A stretch of DNA of 58,330 nucleotides. It comes from Rhodoluna sp. (GTDB lineage Bacteria; Actinomycetota; Actinomycetes; Actinomycetales; Microbacteriaceae). The stretch lies in the NCBI RefSeq assembly GCF_024639375.1, contig NZ_JAHEIM010000010.1, forward strand, positions 1-58,330. Reading direction: 5' to 3'. This document shows, in pieces, positions 45,957 to 55,776 of the stretch (its first letter is position 1; every line of letters starts with the position of its first letter). Made by a program: the position numbers and the translations under genes. Below the pieces are notes generated by a model. The model made no database searches. It saw only the letters and a program-made list of their open reading frames with translations, and was not told the DNA's origin.

Positions 45957-46832
45957 TTAAACCTGCTCTTCTAGGTGGGCATTCCCAAGGATTTGCTCAT
46001 TGAGTAAGTAATTGATTTCTTGCAGCGAAAGCGCTTCGGTGTAAGCGGTGTTTTTTGAAAACTTGGCAAAGTTCACGGTCTGCAAAGCCTTTAAAGCCTT
46101 CGGATGGTTGAGCTTCAAAAACATGCGGGTGGTGTTTGCTTGGCGCTCAAACTCGGTGTGCACTTTGCCACATCCGAAGCCAAAAATAGTAAGCGCCACA
46201 TCGGCCGATTCTGGGTCGGTCTTTGTAATAAGCCCCTGATCTATCACCGAGTATTTTGGTCGCAATTCATCGCGTCGCTGCCAAATTTGAAAACAGGTGG
46301 CCAAGCTAGAGCGCTTGGATATCTTTTGGCCAAGTTCATCTTCGTAGTCGATTTCAATATCGTGATCGGCCACCAGGTGAAAGTTTCGGTCGAGTCGATT
46401 AATGACTGACCACTTGCGCCAGGAGCGCGGAACGATGAAGCAAATGAAGTCACTGTGGTGCGCCGCCTTATTGAAAAAGGGAATTGAAAGCGAGTTGTTG
46501 CGACCAAAGGGCGGGTTTGAAATGGTCACGGCATTTTTGGCACGCAGGTCGGCCTCGAGAAAATCGCCGGCCTTAACCTGTTTGTGCTTAGGTTCAATGT
46601 CGAATGCCAAAAACTTGTTGGCACCTAGTGATTTGGCCGCCTCAATAAAGCTTCCGGTGCCGCCGGCTGGCTCCAAAATTTGGTGCTGGGCAAGGTCTGG
46701 CACAATTTTTTGAACTTCGGCAACCAGCGATTTGGCCAAGCTAACCGGGGTGTAATACTGCTCTTTGCCAGTGACCCTCTTATTGCCTAGCTTTTTGGCG
46801 CGGGCTGGCGCTGGCGAGCTGGTCTTGGGCAT
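45957..46832 (-). CDS. N6-adenine DNA methyltransferase-like protein, no partner nuclease
   Basis: The 291-aa protein has the N6-adenine methyltransferase order X-I-II-IV: EQYYTPVSLAKSL (residues 24-36, as in gamma-type enzymes), LEPAGGTGSFIEAA (53-66), the acidic FDIEP (77-81), and the catalytic SNPPFGR (105-111). A basic N-terminus precedes the core. The remaining ~150 residues probably hold target recognition. No restriction endonuclease or specificity subunit lies beside it, so it is either an orphan DNA methylase or an RNA/protein-directed relative. TAGCCT ends six bases before its ATG. Confidence 0.75.
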   Translation of the reverse strand: MPKTSSPAPARAKKLGNKRVTGKEQYYTPVSLAKSLVAEVQKIVPDLAQHQILEPAGGTGSFIEAAKSLGANKFLAFDIEPKHKQVKAGDFLEADLRAKNAVTISNPPFGRNNSLSIPFFNKAAHHSDFICFIVPRSWRKWSVINRLDRNFHLVADHDIEIDYEDELGQKISKRSSLATCFQIWQRRDELRPKYSVIDQGLITKTDPESADVALTIFGFGCGKVHTEFERQANTTRMFLKLNHPKALKALQTVNFAKFSKNTAYTEALSLQEINYLLNEQILGNAHLEEQV

Positions 46833-46838
46833 GAAATA

Positions 46839-46844
46839 AGGCTA
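46839..46844 (-). promoter_or_regulatory. -10 box for leaderless adenine methyltransferase
   Basis: TAGCCT on the minus strand ends six bases before the ATG at 46832. No Shine-Dalgarno sequence is present. Confidence 0.4.
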
Positions 46845-46883
46845 ACAGGGACTATTTGGCAGTTTTTAGGGTTGGATATAACC

Positions 46884-47366
46884 ATGGACCCAAGACTTGT
46901 ACCTGGCGATGCTGCGCCCGATTTCGTGCTCTACGACAAAGACAGCAACCGAGTTCAACTTTCAGGTTTCCGAGGTCAAAAGTTAGTTTTGTTCTTCTAC
47001 CCATCGGCCGAGACTCCAGGTTGCACCCTCGAGGCCTGCGATTTTCGCGATAACGAGCACATCTTTGGCGCTATGGGCTATAAAGTAATTGGCATCTCGA
47101 GCGACAACACCCTGAAGGTGAAGCACTGGGCAGAAAAGCGCAATCTTCAGTACACCCTTTTGCTAGACCCAGAAAAAACCGTGCACCGAGCGTTCGGCAT
47201 TACTCGCTGGTCGAGCCCAATTTCGATGATCACCGGTGGCCGTTCACGAAGCACATTTGTTATTGACCAGGATGGCAAAATCGACATCGCGCTTTACAAC
47301 GTGCAGGCTTTTGGCCACGTTAAGGCGTTGCGTAGTTTGCTTGAGTCACGCACAGTGGCTGCGTAG
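46884..47366 (+). CDS. bcp: Thioredoxin-dependent thiol peroxidase (Bcp/PrxQ peroxiredoxin)
   Basis: Bcp reduces hydrogen peroxide and organic hydroperoxides at thioredoxin's expense. ATG 46884 gives 160 aa starting MDPRLVPGDAAPDFVLYDKDS; a TTG four codons earlier is the alternative. The peroxidatic and resolving cysteines are both present in FYPSAETPGCTLEACDFRDN (Cys-x4-Cys, atypical 2-Cys type). The later segment RSTFVIDQDGKI is typical. It starts three bases before the next gene ends its upstream gap and is probably co-transcribed with the ABC genes. Confidence 0.93.
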   Translation: MDPRLVPGDAAPDFVLYDKDSNRVQLSGFRGQKLVLFFYPSAETPGCTLEACDFRDNEHIFGAMGYKVIGISSDNTLKVKHWAEKRNLQYTLLLDPEKTVHRAFGITRWSSPISMITGGRSRSTFVIDQDGKIDIALYNVQAFGHVKALRSLLESRTVAA

Positions 47367-47368
47367 CA

Positions 47369-48295
47369 ATGGCAGAAGCGATGATTAAGGCTGTTGGCCT
47401 TACCAAAAAATTTGAAGAATTCGTTGCCGTAGACGGCATTAACTTCGAAGTAAAAAAAGGCGAAGCATTTGGCCTGCTTGGCCCTAACGGGGCCGGCAAA
47501 TCAACCACCATGCGAATGATTTCGGCCACCTCGCAACGCACCGCCGGTGATCTGCACATTCTTGGCAAGGACCCAAATCAAAAGGGCCCTGAGATTCGTG
47601 CTCACCTTGGCGTGGTTCCGCAGTCAGACAACCTCGACCGTGAACTAAAGGTTTGGGAAAACCTATTTATCTATGGTCGCTACTTTGGTTTGTCGCGTGC
47701 CTTCTTGAAGAAGAAGGTTGACGAGCTGTTGGCATTTGCCCAGCTTGAAGAAAAGCGTGATGCGAAAACCGATTCGCTTAGTGGCGGCATGAAACGTCGA
47801 CTAACCATTGCCCGAGCTTTGGTTAGCGAGCCCGAGATTCTTTTGCTCGATGAGCCAACCACGGGACTAGACCCCCAGGCACGCCACGTGCTTTGGGATC
47901 GCCTGTTTCGCCTAAAAGAGCAGGGGGTCACGTTGGTGATTACCACTCACTACATGGATGAAGCTGAGCAACTTTGTGATCGACTAATCGTGATGGACAA
48001 AGGCCGAATCATGGCCGAGGGTAGCCCGGCTGAATTGATCAAGCAGTATTCGAGCAAAGAGGTGCTTGAAGTGCGCTTTGGTTCAACCAAAAACGCCGAG
48101 GCGGCGCAAAATATTTCTGGTTTGGGCGATCGCGTAGAGGTGTTGCCCGATCGAATTTTGATTTACACCGAAGATGGCGAAAAAGTGCTGAAACAAATTG
48201 TGAAGCTGGGCTTCGAGCCGGTCACCTCTTTGGTTCGCCGCAGTTCGCTTGAAGATGTTTTCCTGCGTCTCACCGGAAGACAACTAGTCGACTAA
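47369..48295 (+). CDS. ABC transporter ATP-binding protein (DrrA/NodI-like)
   Basis: The 308-aa ATPase has Walker A FGLLGPNGAGKSTTMRMI, Q-loop VVPQSDNLD, signature LSGGMKRRLTIARAL, Walker B EILLLDEPTTGLDP, and the H-loop VITTHYMDEAEQL, followed by a C-terminal regulatory tail of about 90 residues. This is the pattern of ABC-2 exporters of the drug/polysaccharide type. It overlaps the first permease gene by one base (TAATG), so ATPase and permeases are made together. The substrate is unknown. Confidence 0.94.
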   Translation: MAEAMIKAVGLTKKFEEFVAVDGINFEVKKGEAFGLLGPNGAGKSTTMRMISATSQRTAGDLHILGKDPNQKGPEIRAHLGVVPQSDNLDRELKVWENLFIYGRYFGLSRAFLKKKVDELLAFAQLEEKRDAKTDSLSGGMKRRLTIARALVSEPEILLLDEPTTGLDPQARHVLWDRLFRLKEQGVTLVITTHYMDEAEQLCDRLIVMDKGRIMAEGSPAELIKQYSSKEVLEVRFGSTKNAEAAQNISGLGDRVEVLPDRILIYTEDGEKVLKQIVKLGFEPVTSLVRRSSLEDVFLRLTGRQLVD

Positions 48296-49137
48296 TGAAC
48301 TCAACCAAAATGACTTGGCAGGGCGCTGCCCAAATCGTCGACATCAAGAAAGCTATTTTTTGGGGCCCTTGGTATGTTGCCGAACAGCGCTTACGCAACA
48401 TGAGCAAGTGGTTGGTCTCGCTGATTTCATTTGGCTTGGGAAACCCAATTCTGTTCCTGTTTGCCATTGGTCTTGGCGTGGGTTCATTGGTTGATGCTAA
48501 TGCTGGCGGCAAGGCCATTGATGGCGTTGGTTATCTTGCCTTTCTCGCTCCTGCGCTGCTAGCAGGTGCGGCTATTCAAGCGGCTATGGATGAAACTTCG
48601 TTTCCAACCCTGCAGGGCTTTTTGTGGGAGAAGAACTTCTTTGCCATGAACGCCACACACCTAACCCCAAACTCGATTGTCATTGGTGTGCTGATTGCCT
48701 CGCTTATTCGCGCGGCGCTAACCACGCTGCTCTATGAAATCGTGCTGATTCTTTTTAGTGCCATTACTTGGGCCTCGGTGCTGCCACTGTTTGTATCCGC
48801 CATGTTGGCTGCCGGTGCGTTTGGTGCAGCCATGTTGGCCACCGCATCCAAAGTTGTTGATGACGATGGCTTCTTTGCGATTGTTGGCCGCTTCGTGATT
48901 GCCCCGATGATGCTTTTTTCGGGCACCTATTTTCCAATCGCTAGTTTGCCAATTTATCTGCAGCCAATCGGCTGGATCTCGCCGGTATGGCACGCCACTA
49001 ACCTTGGCCGCGTGCTCAGCTATGGCTTGCCTATTGAGCCTTGGTTGTTCGCGATTCACATTGGCTACTTGTTGAGCATGTTTGTTGGCGGCAGCTTGAT
49101 CGCGGGTCGAATCTTTGCGAAGCGGTTGGATTCATGA
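48295..49137 (+). CDS. ABC-2 type transporter permease, first copy
   Basis: The 280-aa protein has about six hydrophobic segments (WLVSLISFGLGNPILFLFAIGLGVG, YLAFLAPALLAGAAIQAAM, FVIAPMMLFSGTYFPI, IHIGYLLSMFVGGSLIAGRIF) and the ABC-2 permease motif MLFSGTYFPIASLPIYLQPIGWISPVWHA. It should pair with the second permease (next gene) in a heterodimer driven by the ATPase upstream. The stop overlaps the next start as ATGA. Confidence 0.9.
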   Translation: MNSTKMTWQGAAQIVDIKKAIFWGPWYVAEQRLRNMSKWLVSLISFGLGNPILFLFAIGLGVGSLVDANAGGKAIDGVGYLAFLAPALLAGAAIQAAMDETSFPTLQGFLWEKNFFAMNATHLTPNSIVIGVLIASLIRAALTTLLYEIVLILFSAITWASVLPLFVSAMLAAGAFGAAMLATASKVVDDDGFFAIVGRFVIAPMMLFSGTYFPIASLPIYLQPIGWISPVWHATNLGRVLSYGLPIEPWLFAIHIGYLLSMFVGGSLIAGRIFAKRLDS

Positions 49138-49979
49138 GTCTGATTGGTGCAACCTATGATTCGGCAATCGCGATTGCCGAACGCCGCAGTGGCAAACTGG
49201 GCAGCAACCTTTATGTTGGCCGCTCCAGTGCACTGCTTGAACGCAACCTTTTGGCAGTGCGATCATCAACCTGGCTAACTGTTTTCTCTGGCTTCGTTGA
49301 GCCAGTCTTTTATCTCTTGGCATTCGGCCTTGGTCTGGGCAACCTAATCGGGGGAGTCACCGACGGAAGCGGCCATCCGGTGAGTTATGCAGCATTTATT
49401 GCACCTGCACTATTGGCTACCAGCGCCATGAACGGCGCAATCTACGACTCAACTTGGAACGTCTTTTTCAAGATGCACTTCCAAAAGTTTTACAACACCG
49501 TGCTTTCGACCTCGATGGGTCCGCTAGATGTTGCCCTTGGTGAAATTAGCTGGGGATTATTGCGTGGCCTTGCTTACGCAATTGGATTCATGGCGGTCAT
49601 CACACCCATGGGTCTCGTGCCAAGTTGGTGGGGAATCTTGGCGATTCCGGCATCGCTGTTGGTAGCGTTTGGCTTCTCATCTTTTGGCATGGCCGTGACT
49701 TCTTATTTCAAATCTTTTCAGCAGATGAACTGGCTAAACATTTTTATGCTGCCGATGTTTCTGTTCTCGGGCACCTTTTATCCGCTCAGCGTTTATCCCG
49801 AGTGGTTGCAATCGATCATTCAAGCTTTTCCACTTTGGCAAGCCGTTGAAATGATTCGTGCGCTGTGCCTAGGTCAAATTGGCCTTGGGTTGCTGTCGCA
49901 CGTGATTTATTTTGTGGTGATGATTTCGATTGGTTTGGTCTTCACCACCAGAAGGCTCACCGCGCTCTTTATGAGATAA
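49134..49979 (+). CDS. ABC-2 type transporter permease, second copy
   Basis: ATG 49134, overlapping the previous stop, gives 281 aa; an in-frame extension to 49041 only re-reads the first permease. The product is related in layout to its neighbour: LTVFSGFVEPVFYLLAFGLGLGNLI, SYAAFIAPALLATSAMNGAIYDST and the shared LPMFLFSGTFYPLSVYPEWLQSIIQAFPLWQAVEMIRAL. The two permeases probably arose by duplication. The gene ends just before a bidirectional terminator. Confidence 0.9.
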   Translation: MSLIGATYDSAIAIAERRSGKLGSNLYVGRSSALLERNLLAVRSSTWLTVFSGFVEPVFYLLAFGLGLGNLIGGVTDGSGHPVSYAAFIAPALLATSAMNGAIYDSTWNVFFKMHFQKFYNTVLSTSMGPLDVALGEISWGLLRGLAYAIGFMAVITPMGLVPSWWGILAIPASLLVAFGFSSFGMAVTSYFKSFQQMNWLNIFMLPMFLFSGTFYPLSVYPEWLQSIIQAFPLWQAVEMIRALCLGQIGLGLLSHVIYFVVMISIGLVFTTRRLTALFMR

Positions 49980-49983
49980 AAAA

Positions 49984-50012
49984 ATCCCGCCCTGCAAAAC
50001 GCATGGCGGGAT
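49984..50012. terminator. Bidirectional intrinsic terminator
   Basis: ATCCCGCC (49984-49991) pairs with GGCGGGAT (50005-50012), extended inside by TGC/GCA. A run of A precedes it (T-run on the minus strand) and ATTGTATTTAAG follows it, so it can stop both the ABC operon (+) and the riboflavin operon (-). Confidence 0.85.
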
Positions 50013-50026
50013 ATTGTATTTAAGTT

Positions 50027-50392
50027 TTAGCCCTGAACGATTGGGCCCAATACTGCAACGGCTACGTTCACAACGGTTAGCAATCCGATGGTTGGCACAA
50101 CCCACTTAGGAGTTGTTTCGCGCTTCTGGTAGGTGTAACCCAAGAAGAAGATTGCGGTTAGAACAAGACCCTTGATTGACAATGCAAGGTTGTTCACAGT
50201 CTCTTCACCAATGGCATAAACCAAACCGGTCAAGATGAGGCCGGTTAGCAAGGCCAACCATGATCCGTGCAGAATGCCAGGGTTTACCTTGGCACCATTC
50301 TTGAAGTTCTTAGTTTCGCCAAGCACGCCACCAAGAATTACGGCGAAAGCTAGCAGGTGCAATACAAGTGTGATATCTAGAAAAAGGCTCAT
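50027..50392 (-). CDS. Four-helix membrane protein at the end of the riboflavin operon
   Basis: The 121-aa protein has four evenly spaced hydrophobic helices (LDITLVLHLLAFAVILGGVLG; GSWLALLTGLILTGLVYAIG; LALSIKGLVLTAIFFLGYTY; VVPTIGLLTVVNVAVAVLGPIV). I do not recognise a characterised family. Its start overlaps the ribH stop by four bases and it lies before the shared terminator, so it is the last gene of the riboflavin operon. That placement makes a membrane role linked to flavins conceivable, but nothing in the sequence proves it. Confidence 0.8.
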   Translation of the reverse strand: MSLFLDITLVLHLLAFAVILGGVLGETKNFKNGAKVNPGILHGSWLALLTGLILTGLVYAIGEETVNNLALSIKGLVLTAIFFLGYTYQKRETTPKWVVPTIGLLTVVNVAVAVLGPIVQG

Positions 50393-50850
50393 GAATTCAG
50401 TCTAGCCATCGCAATTGCGGCTTCAACTGCCTCGGCACCCTTGTCTTCTTTTGACTTTGGCAGGCCGGCGCGATCAAGTGCCTGCTTGGCGTTGTCTACG
50501 GTTAGCAAGCCAAAACCAATTGGCACACCGGTGTCTAGTTGCACGCGGGTTAGGCCATCGGTGGCAGCGTTGCAAACATATTCAAAGTGAGGGGTATCGC
50601 CCTGAATAACCACACCGAGTGCAATCACTGCGTCGGCACCAGCAGCAATTGCCTTTTGTGCGCCAAGTGGCAATTCAAATGCACCCGGGATACGCCAGAT
50701 TTCGTAAGTCTCATTGCCAGCGGCTTTCAGAGCGCGCTCGGCACCAGCCAACAATCCGTCGGTGATTTCGGTGTGCCAACTGGTGACCACAATGGCCACC
50801 TGCAAATCGCTTGCATCGATGTTTAGTTTTGGTGCTCCCGCGCCGCTCAT
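50389..50850 (-). CDS. ribH: 6,7-dimethyl-8-ribityllumazine synthase
   Basis: RibH condenses the pyrimidine and dihydroxybutanone phosphate precursors into lumazine, the penultimate riboflavin step, usually as a 60-mer or pentamer. The 153-aa product has VAIVVTSWHTEITDGLLAGAERAL, the substrate loop WRIPGAFELPLGAQKA, VIALGVVIQGDTPHFEYVCNA (with the catalytic His) and PIGFGLLTVDNAKQALDRAG. It overlaps ribBA upstream by four bases. Confidence 0.96.
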   Translation of the reverse strand: MSGAGAPKLNIDASDLQVAIVVTSWHTEITDGLLAGAERALKAAGNETYEIWRIPGAFELPLGAQKAIAAGADAVIALGVVIQGDTPHFEYVCNAATDGLTRVQLDTGVPIGFGLLTVDNAKQALDRAGLPKSKEDKGAEAVEAAIAMARLNS

Positions 50851-52082
50851 TCGGTTACCTCCGGAATTAGGTGCCCCATGCGAGCACGTTTGGTTTCTAG
50901 ATATTGACGATTTTGTGCAGCTTCACCAACGATGACTGGCACATAAGAGTTAACCTTTACGCCAGCCTCATTGAGGTAGGCGCTCTTGGCTGGGTTGTTG
51001 GTCATTAGTCGAACGCTGGTGACGCCAAGGTCTTTCAGAATCGAAACAGCTGCGCCATACTCGCGGTTCTCGCTTGGCAAACCAAGCGCAAGGTTGGCAT
51101 CCACGGTGTCGTAGCCCTGGTCTTGCAACGCATAAGCCTTTAGCTTGTTTAGCAAGCCGATGCCGCGACCTTCTTGACCGCGCAGATAAATCACTACGCC
51201 ACCTTTTGGGTCCTTCGCAATTTGGTCGAGCGCAAAATCTAGCTGAGGGCCACACTCACACTTCAAAGATCCGAATGCTTCACCTGTGATGCACTCGCTG
51301 TGCATGCGAACCAAAACGTCGTCTCCGGTTGGGTTGCCAGCAATGATGGCTACGTGATCGGCGGTGGTGCGGGTGTCGTAGTAGCCACGCATGCGCAAGT
51401 CACCGTGAGTGCTTGGCAGTTTGGCTTCAGCTTCAAAACGAATTCGGTCATCAACCTTTTCGGTGGCAAATTCGATTGAGTCGAGGCGCGATGCAACAAT
51501 CTGCTCGATGGTGATCACCGGCAGGTTTTCTCTTGCGCCAACTTCGATTAGCTCTGGCAAACGCATCATGCTGCCATCGGCCGAAATCATTTCGCCAATC
51601 ACGCCAACTGGGTGAAGGCCAGCAAGCTTCAAAAGGTCAACGGTTGCCTCGGTGTGACCGCGACGTGAAAGCAAGCCATCTTGGTGGGCACGCAAAGGCA
51701 AGATGTGTCCTGGCCGCACAACTGAATCGCGGGTGCTGTTGGCGTCAGCCAAAATTCGCAAGGTCTTTGCGCGGTCGGCCGCGCTAATACCGGTGGTTAC
51801 ACCCTCGGCGGCATCCACAGAAATTGTGTACTGGGTGCGTAGCAAATCTTGGTTGGTGGTGGTCATCAACGGCAACTCGAGGCGGTTTGCCAGGTGCTCG
51901 GTCATCGGGGCACATAGGTAACCCGAGGTGTGCTTTACCATCCAGGCAATCCACTCTTCGGTGGCAAACTGGGCGGCCATGATGGCGTCGCCCTCATTCT
52001 CGCGGTTCTCATCGTCGGCAACCAGCACTGGTTTGCCAGCGCGTAGTGCGTCTAGAGCCTCTTCAATGGTTGAAAGTGCCAT
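50847..52082 (-). CDS. ribBA: Bifunctional DHBP synthase / GTP cyclohydrolase II
   Basis: This enzyme makes both starting units of riboflavin. The 411-aa product has the RibB half (residues 1-200: DDENRENEGDAIMAAQFA, HTSGYLCAPM, RPGHILPLRAHQDGLLSRRGHTEATVDL) and the RibA half (205-411: MHSECITGEAFGSLKCECGPQLDFAL with the Cys zinc ligands, YLRGQEGRGIGLLNKLKAYALQD, SVRLMTNNPAKSAYLNEAGV). It is flanked by overlaps with ribE and ribH. Confidence 0.97.
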   Translation of the reverse strand: MALSTIEEALDALRAGKPVLVADDENRENEGDAIMAAQFATEEWIAWMVKHTSGYLCAPMTEHLANRLELPLMTTTNQDLLRTQYTISVDAAEGVTTGISAADRAKTLRILADANSTRDSVVRPGHILPLRAHQDGLLSRRGHTEATVDLLKLAGLHPVGVIGEMISADGSMMRLPELIEVGARENLPVITIEQIVASRLDSIEFATEKVDDRIRFEAEAKLPSTHGDLRMRGYYDTRTTADHVAIIAGNPTGDDVLVRMHSECITGEAFGSLKCECGPQLDFALDQIAKDPKGGVVIYLRGQEGRGIGLLNKLKAYALQDQGYDTVDANLALGLPSENREYGAAVSILKDLGVTSVRLMTNNPAKSAYLNEAGVKVNSYVPVIVGEAAQNRQYLETKRARMGHLIPEVTE

Positions 52083-52678
52083 TAGTTGTTTCTCATTTCG
52101 ATAAGTCGTTCAATGTGCTTGGCCATTACGTCTGCTTCGAGGTTCACTTTGTCGCCAGGCTTCTTGGTGCCCAGTGTTGTGACTTTTAGGGTTTCTGGAA
52201 TCAAGCTCAAGCCGACCCAGTTGTCGCCTAGTTCATTCACGGTCAATGAAATTCCATCGATGGTGATTGAGCCTTTGAGCACTACATACTTCATTAGCTC
52301 TGCAGGAACCTGTACTCGCACCCATTCCCAGTTTTCGCTTGGCTGACGCGAAATAACTTCACCAACGCCATCAACGTGACCCAAAACAACGTGGCCGCCA
52401 AAGCGAGTTGCCGCGGTCATCGCGCGTTCAAGGTTTACCGGGTCGCCAACTTTGACACCATCAAGGCTAGTTAGCTTCAAAGTTTCTTGCATCACATCCG
52501 CGGTGAATGAATCGGCATCTTTTTCAACCACTGTGAGGCACGCGCCGCTAACCGAAATCGAGTCGCCACGGTTGGCATCAGAGACAACCAGTGGGCCAGA
52601 GATTGTTAGGCGAATTGCATCGGGCAACTGCTCGATGGCTTTCACCGAACCAAGTTCCTCAATAATTCCAGTAAACAT
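52082..52678 (-). CDS. ribE: Riboflavin synthase, alpha chain
   Basis: Riboflavin synthase dismutates two lumazines to riboflavin. The 198-aa product shows the two tandem lumazine-binding repeats: MFTGIIEELGSVKAIE with DSISVSGACLTVV, and HVVLGHVDGVGEV with SITIDGISLTVNELGDNWVGLSLIPETL. It shares one base with ribBA and one with ribD, so the operon is translated in close sequence. Confidence 0.96.
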   Translation of the reverse strand: MFTGIIEELGSVKAIEQLPDAIRLTISGPLVVSDANRGDSISVSGACLTVVEKDADSFTADVMQETLKLTSLDGVKVGDPVNLERAMTAATRFGGHVVLGHVDGVGEVISRQPSENWEWVRVQVPAELMKYVVLKGSITIDGISLTVNELGDNWVGLSLIPETLKVTTLGTKKPGDKVNLEADVMAKHIERLIEMRNN

Positions 52679-53706
52679 TAGAGCTCCTTAGGCACTGATC
52701 GAATGAAAATGTCGTTGCCAAGTTGGCGAACTTCTTTGAAAACTAAGTGGTGTGCGTCTTTCATGGTTTCAACATCGATATTTGTCACCGATGTCTTTTT
52801 TCCGCCGAGCAGCATTGGCGCCATGTAGGTGAGGTACTCGTTGACCAAACCAAGTTTGATAAATGCACTCGCAGTTTTTGGCCCGCCTTCAACCAACACG
52901 TGGCGAACTCCGCGCTCAAAAAGTTCGGCAAGTGCGCCGTGAATTGAGCGAGTGCGCAAGTGAATTGATTCCGCGGCATCGTTGAACACTCGCGAACCAG
53001 CATCGAGTTCGGTTTCGCCTAGCACCACGCGCAATGGTTGGTGGTCATAAAGTGTGCCATCAGGTTTGCGAGCGGTTAGTTCAGGGTCGTCAATAATCAC
53101 GGTACGAGTGCCAACCAAAATTGCATCGATCTGTGAACGACGAAGGTGGGTATCCGCGCGGGCCTCGGGTCCACTAATCCACTTGCTGGTTCCGTCTTCG
53201 GCCGCACTGCGACCATCCAAAGTGCTTGCCCACTTAACTGTGACAAAAGGTCGGACCTGTTTGGTTGCTGTGAGCCACACACGGCCTTGGTCGTTGCACT
53301 CTGCAGCAAGCACGCCACCAAGAACTTCGACACCAGCCTCGGATAGTGTCTTGGCTCCACCCGAAGATTTTGCACCCGGGTCGCTTGAGCCATAAATCAC
53401 TTTTGCGATGCCGGCCTCGATTAGCGCTTGAGCGCAAGGGCCGGTGCGGCCAGTGTGGTTGCAAGGCTCAAGGGTGACCACTGCGGTGAGACCGCGCGGG
53501 TCAATGCCGGATTCGGCAAGTTTGTTCAAGGCGTCTACTTCGGCGTGTGCGGTGCCGGCGCCGCGGTGCCAGCCTTCGGCAACAATTGCTCCGTCGGCAT
53601 CAAGAATCACAGCACCAACCTGTGGGTTCACGCCATAGGCGGGACCGTTGAGTGCCAGCAACAGCGCGCGACGCATTGCGTCTTCATAGCGCTTGATGGT
53701 TTGCAT
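52678..53706 (-). CDS. ribD: Bifunctional riboflavin deaminase/reductase
   Basis: RibD deaminates the pyrimidine product of GTP cyclohydrolase II and reduces its ribosyl side chain. The 342-aa product has an N-terminal zinc deaminase domain (GAGTAHAEVDAL, VTLEPCNHTGRTGPCAQALIEAGI) and a C-terminal reductase domain (VTVKWASTLDGRSAAEDGTSKWISGPEARAD, VLVEGGPKTASAFIKLGLVNEY). It is the first gene of the operon, 79 bases downstream of the FMN riboswitch. Confidence 0.96.
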   Translation of the reverse strand: MQTIKRYEDAMRRALLLALNGPAYGVNPQVGAVILDADGAIVAEGWHRGAGTAHAEVDALNKLAESGIDPRGLTAVVTLEPCNHTGRTGPCAQALIEAGIAKVIYGSSDPGAKSSGGAKTLSEAGVEVLGGVLAAECNDQGRVWLTATKQVRPFVTVKWASTLDGRSAAEDGTSKWISGPEARADTHLRRSQIDAILVGTRTVIIDDPELTARKPDGTLYDHQPLRVVLGETELDAGSRVFNDAAESIHLRTRSIHGALAELFERGVRHVLVEGGPKTASAFIKLGLVNEYLTYMAPMLLGGKKTSVTNIDVETMKDAHHLVFKEVRQLGNDIFIRSVPKEL

Positions 53707-53743
53707 CTGCCCAGCTTTCGTTTTTCAACGCGCAAGGGGGCAG
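53707..53743 (-). promoter_or_regulatory. Sequestering hairpin before the ribD start
   Basis: GGGCAG immediately before the ribD ATG (complement of 53707-53712) pairs with CTGCCC (complement of 53738-53743). A competing stem, GGCGA/TCGCC (53743-53761), overlaps it by one base. This looks like the expression platform of the riboswitch acting on translation initiation. Confidence 0.45.
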
Positions 53744-53784
53744 GCGAGTTGAGCCGTCGCCAAAAAAGGCACGTCTCAAACCGT

Positions 53785-53902
53785 TCCATCTACCATCCGG
53801 ACTTTAACCGTCGGCACCTGAATTTCACAGATTCAACCGGCCACCGAAGTGACCGGGTCGCGGGCTATAACCGCCGGCTCAGATTTTCACTGACCCCGAT
53901 GA
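53785..53902 (-). ncRNA. FMN riboswitch (RFN element)
   Basis: The minus strand carries the conserved RFN core: ATCGGGGTCAGTGAAAATC, then AGCCGGCGGTTATAGCCCGC with GACCCGGT, a variable stem closed by TTCG, GGCCGGTTGAATCTGTGAAA, TTCAGGTGCCGACGGTTAAA and GTCCGGATGG. This aptamer binds flavin mononucleotide and turns off riboflavin synthesis genes, which fits its place directly upstream of ribD. Boundaries are approximate. Confidence 0.93.
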
Positions 53903-53922
53903 ACGTTTGTTGCAAGTTAAGG

Positions 53923-55763
<1,841 letters not shown>

Positions 55764-55770
55764 CGCGAAA

Positions 55771-55776
55771 ACCCTA
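55771..55776 (-). promoter_or_regulatory. Possible -10 box for leaderless xth, overlapping the sdhB stop
   Basis: TAGGGT on the minus strand contains the sdhB TAG stop codon and ends seven bases before the xth TTG. It may be coincidental, since leaderless use of TTG is less common. Confidence 0.3.
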
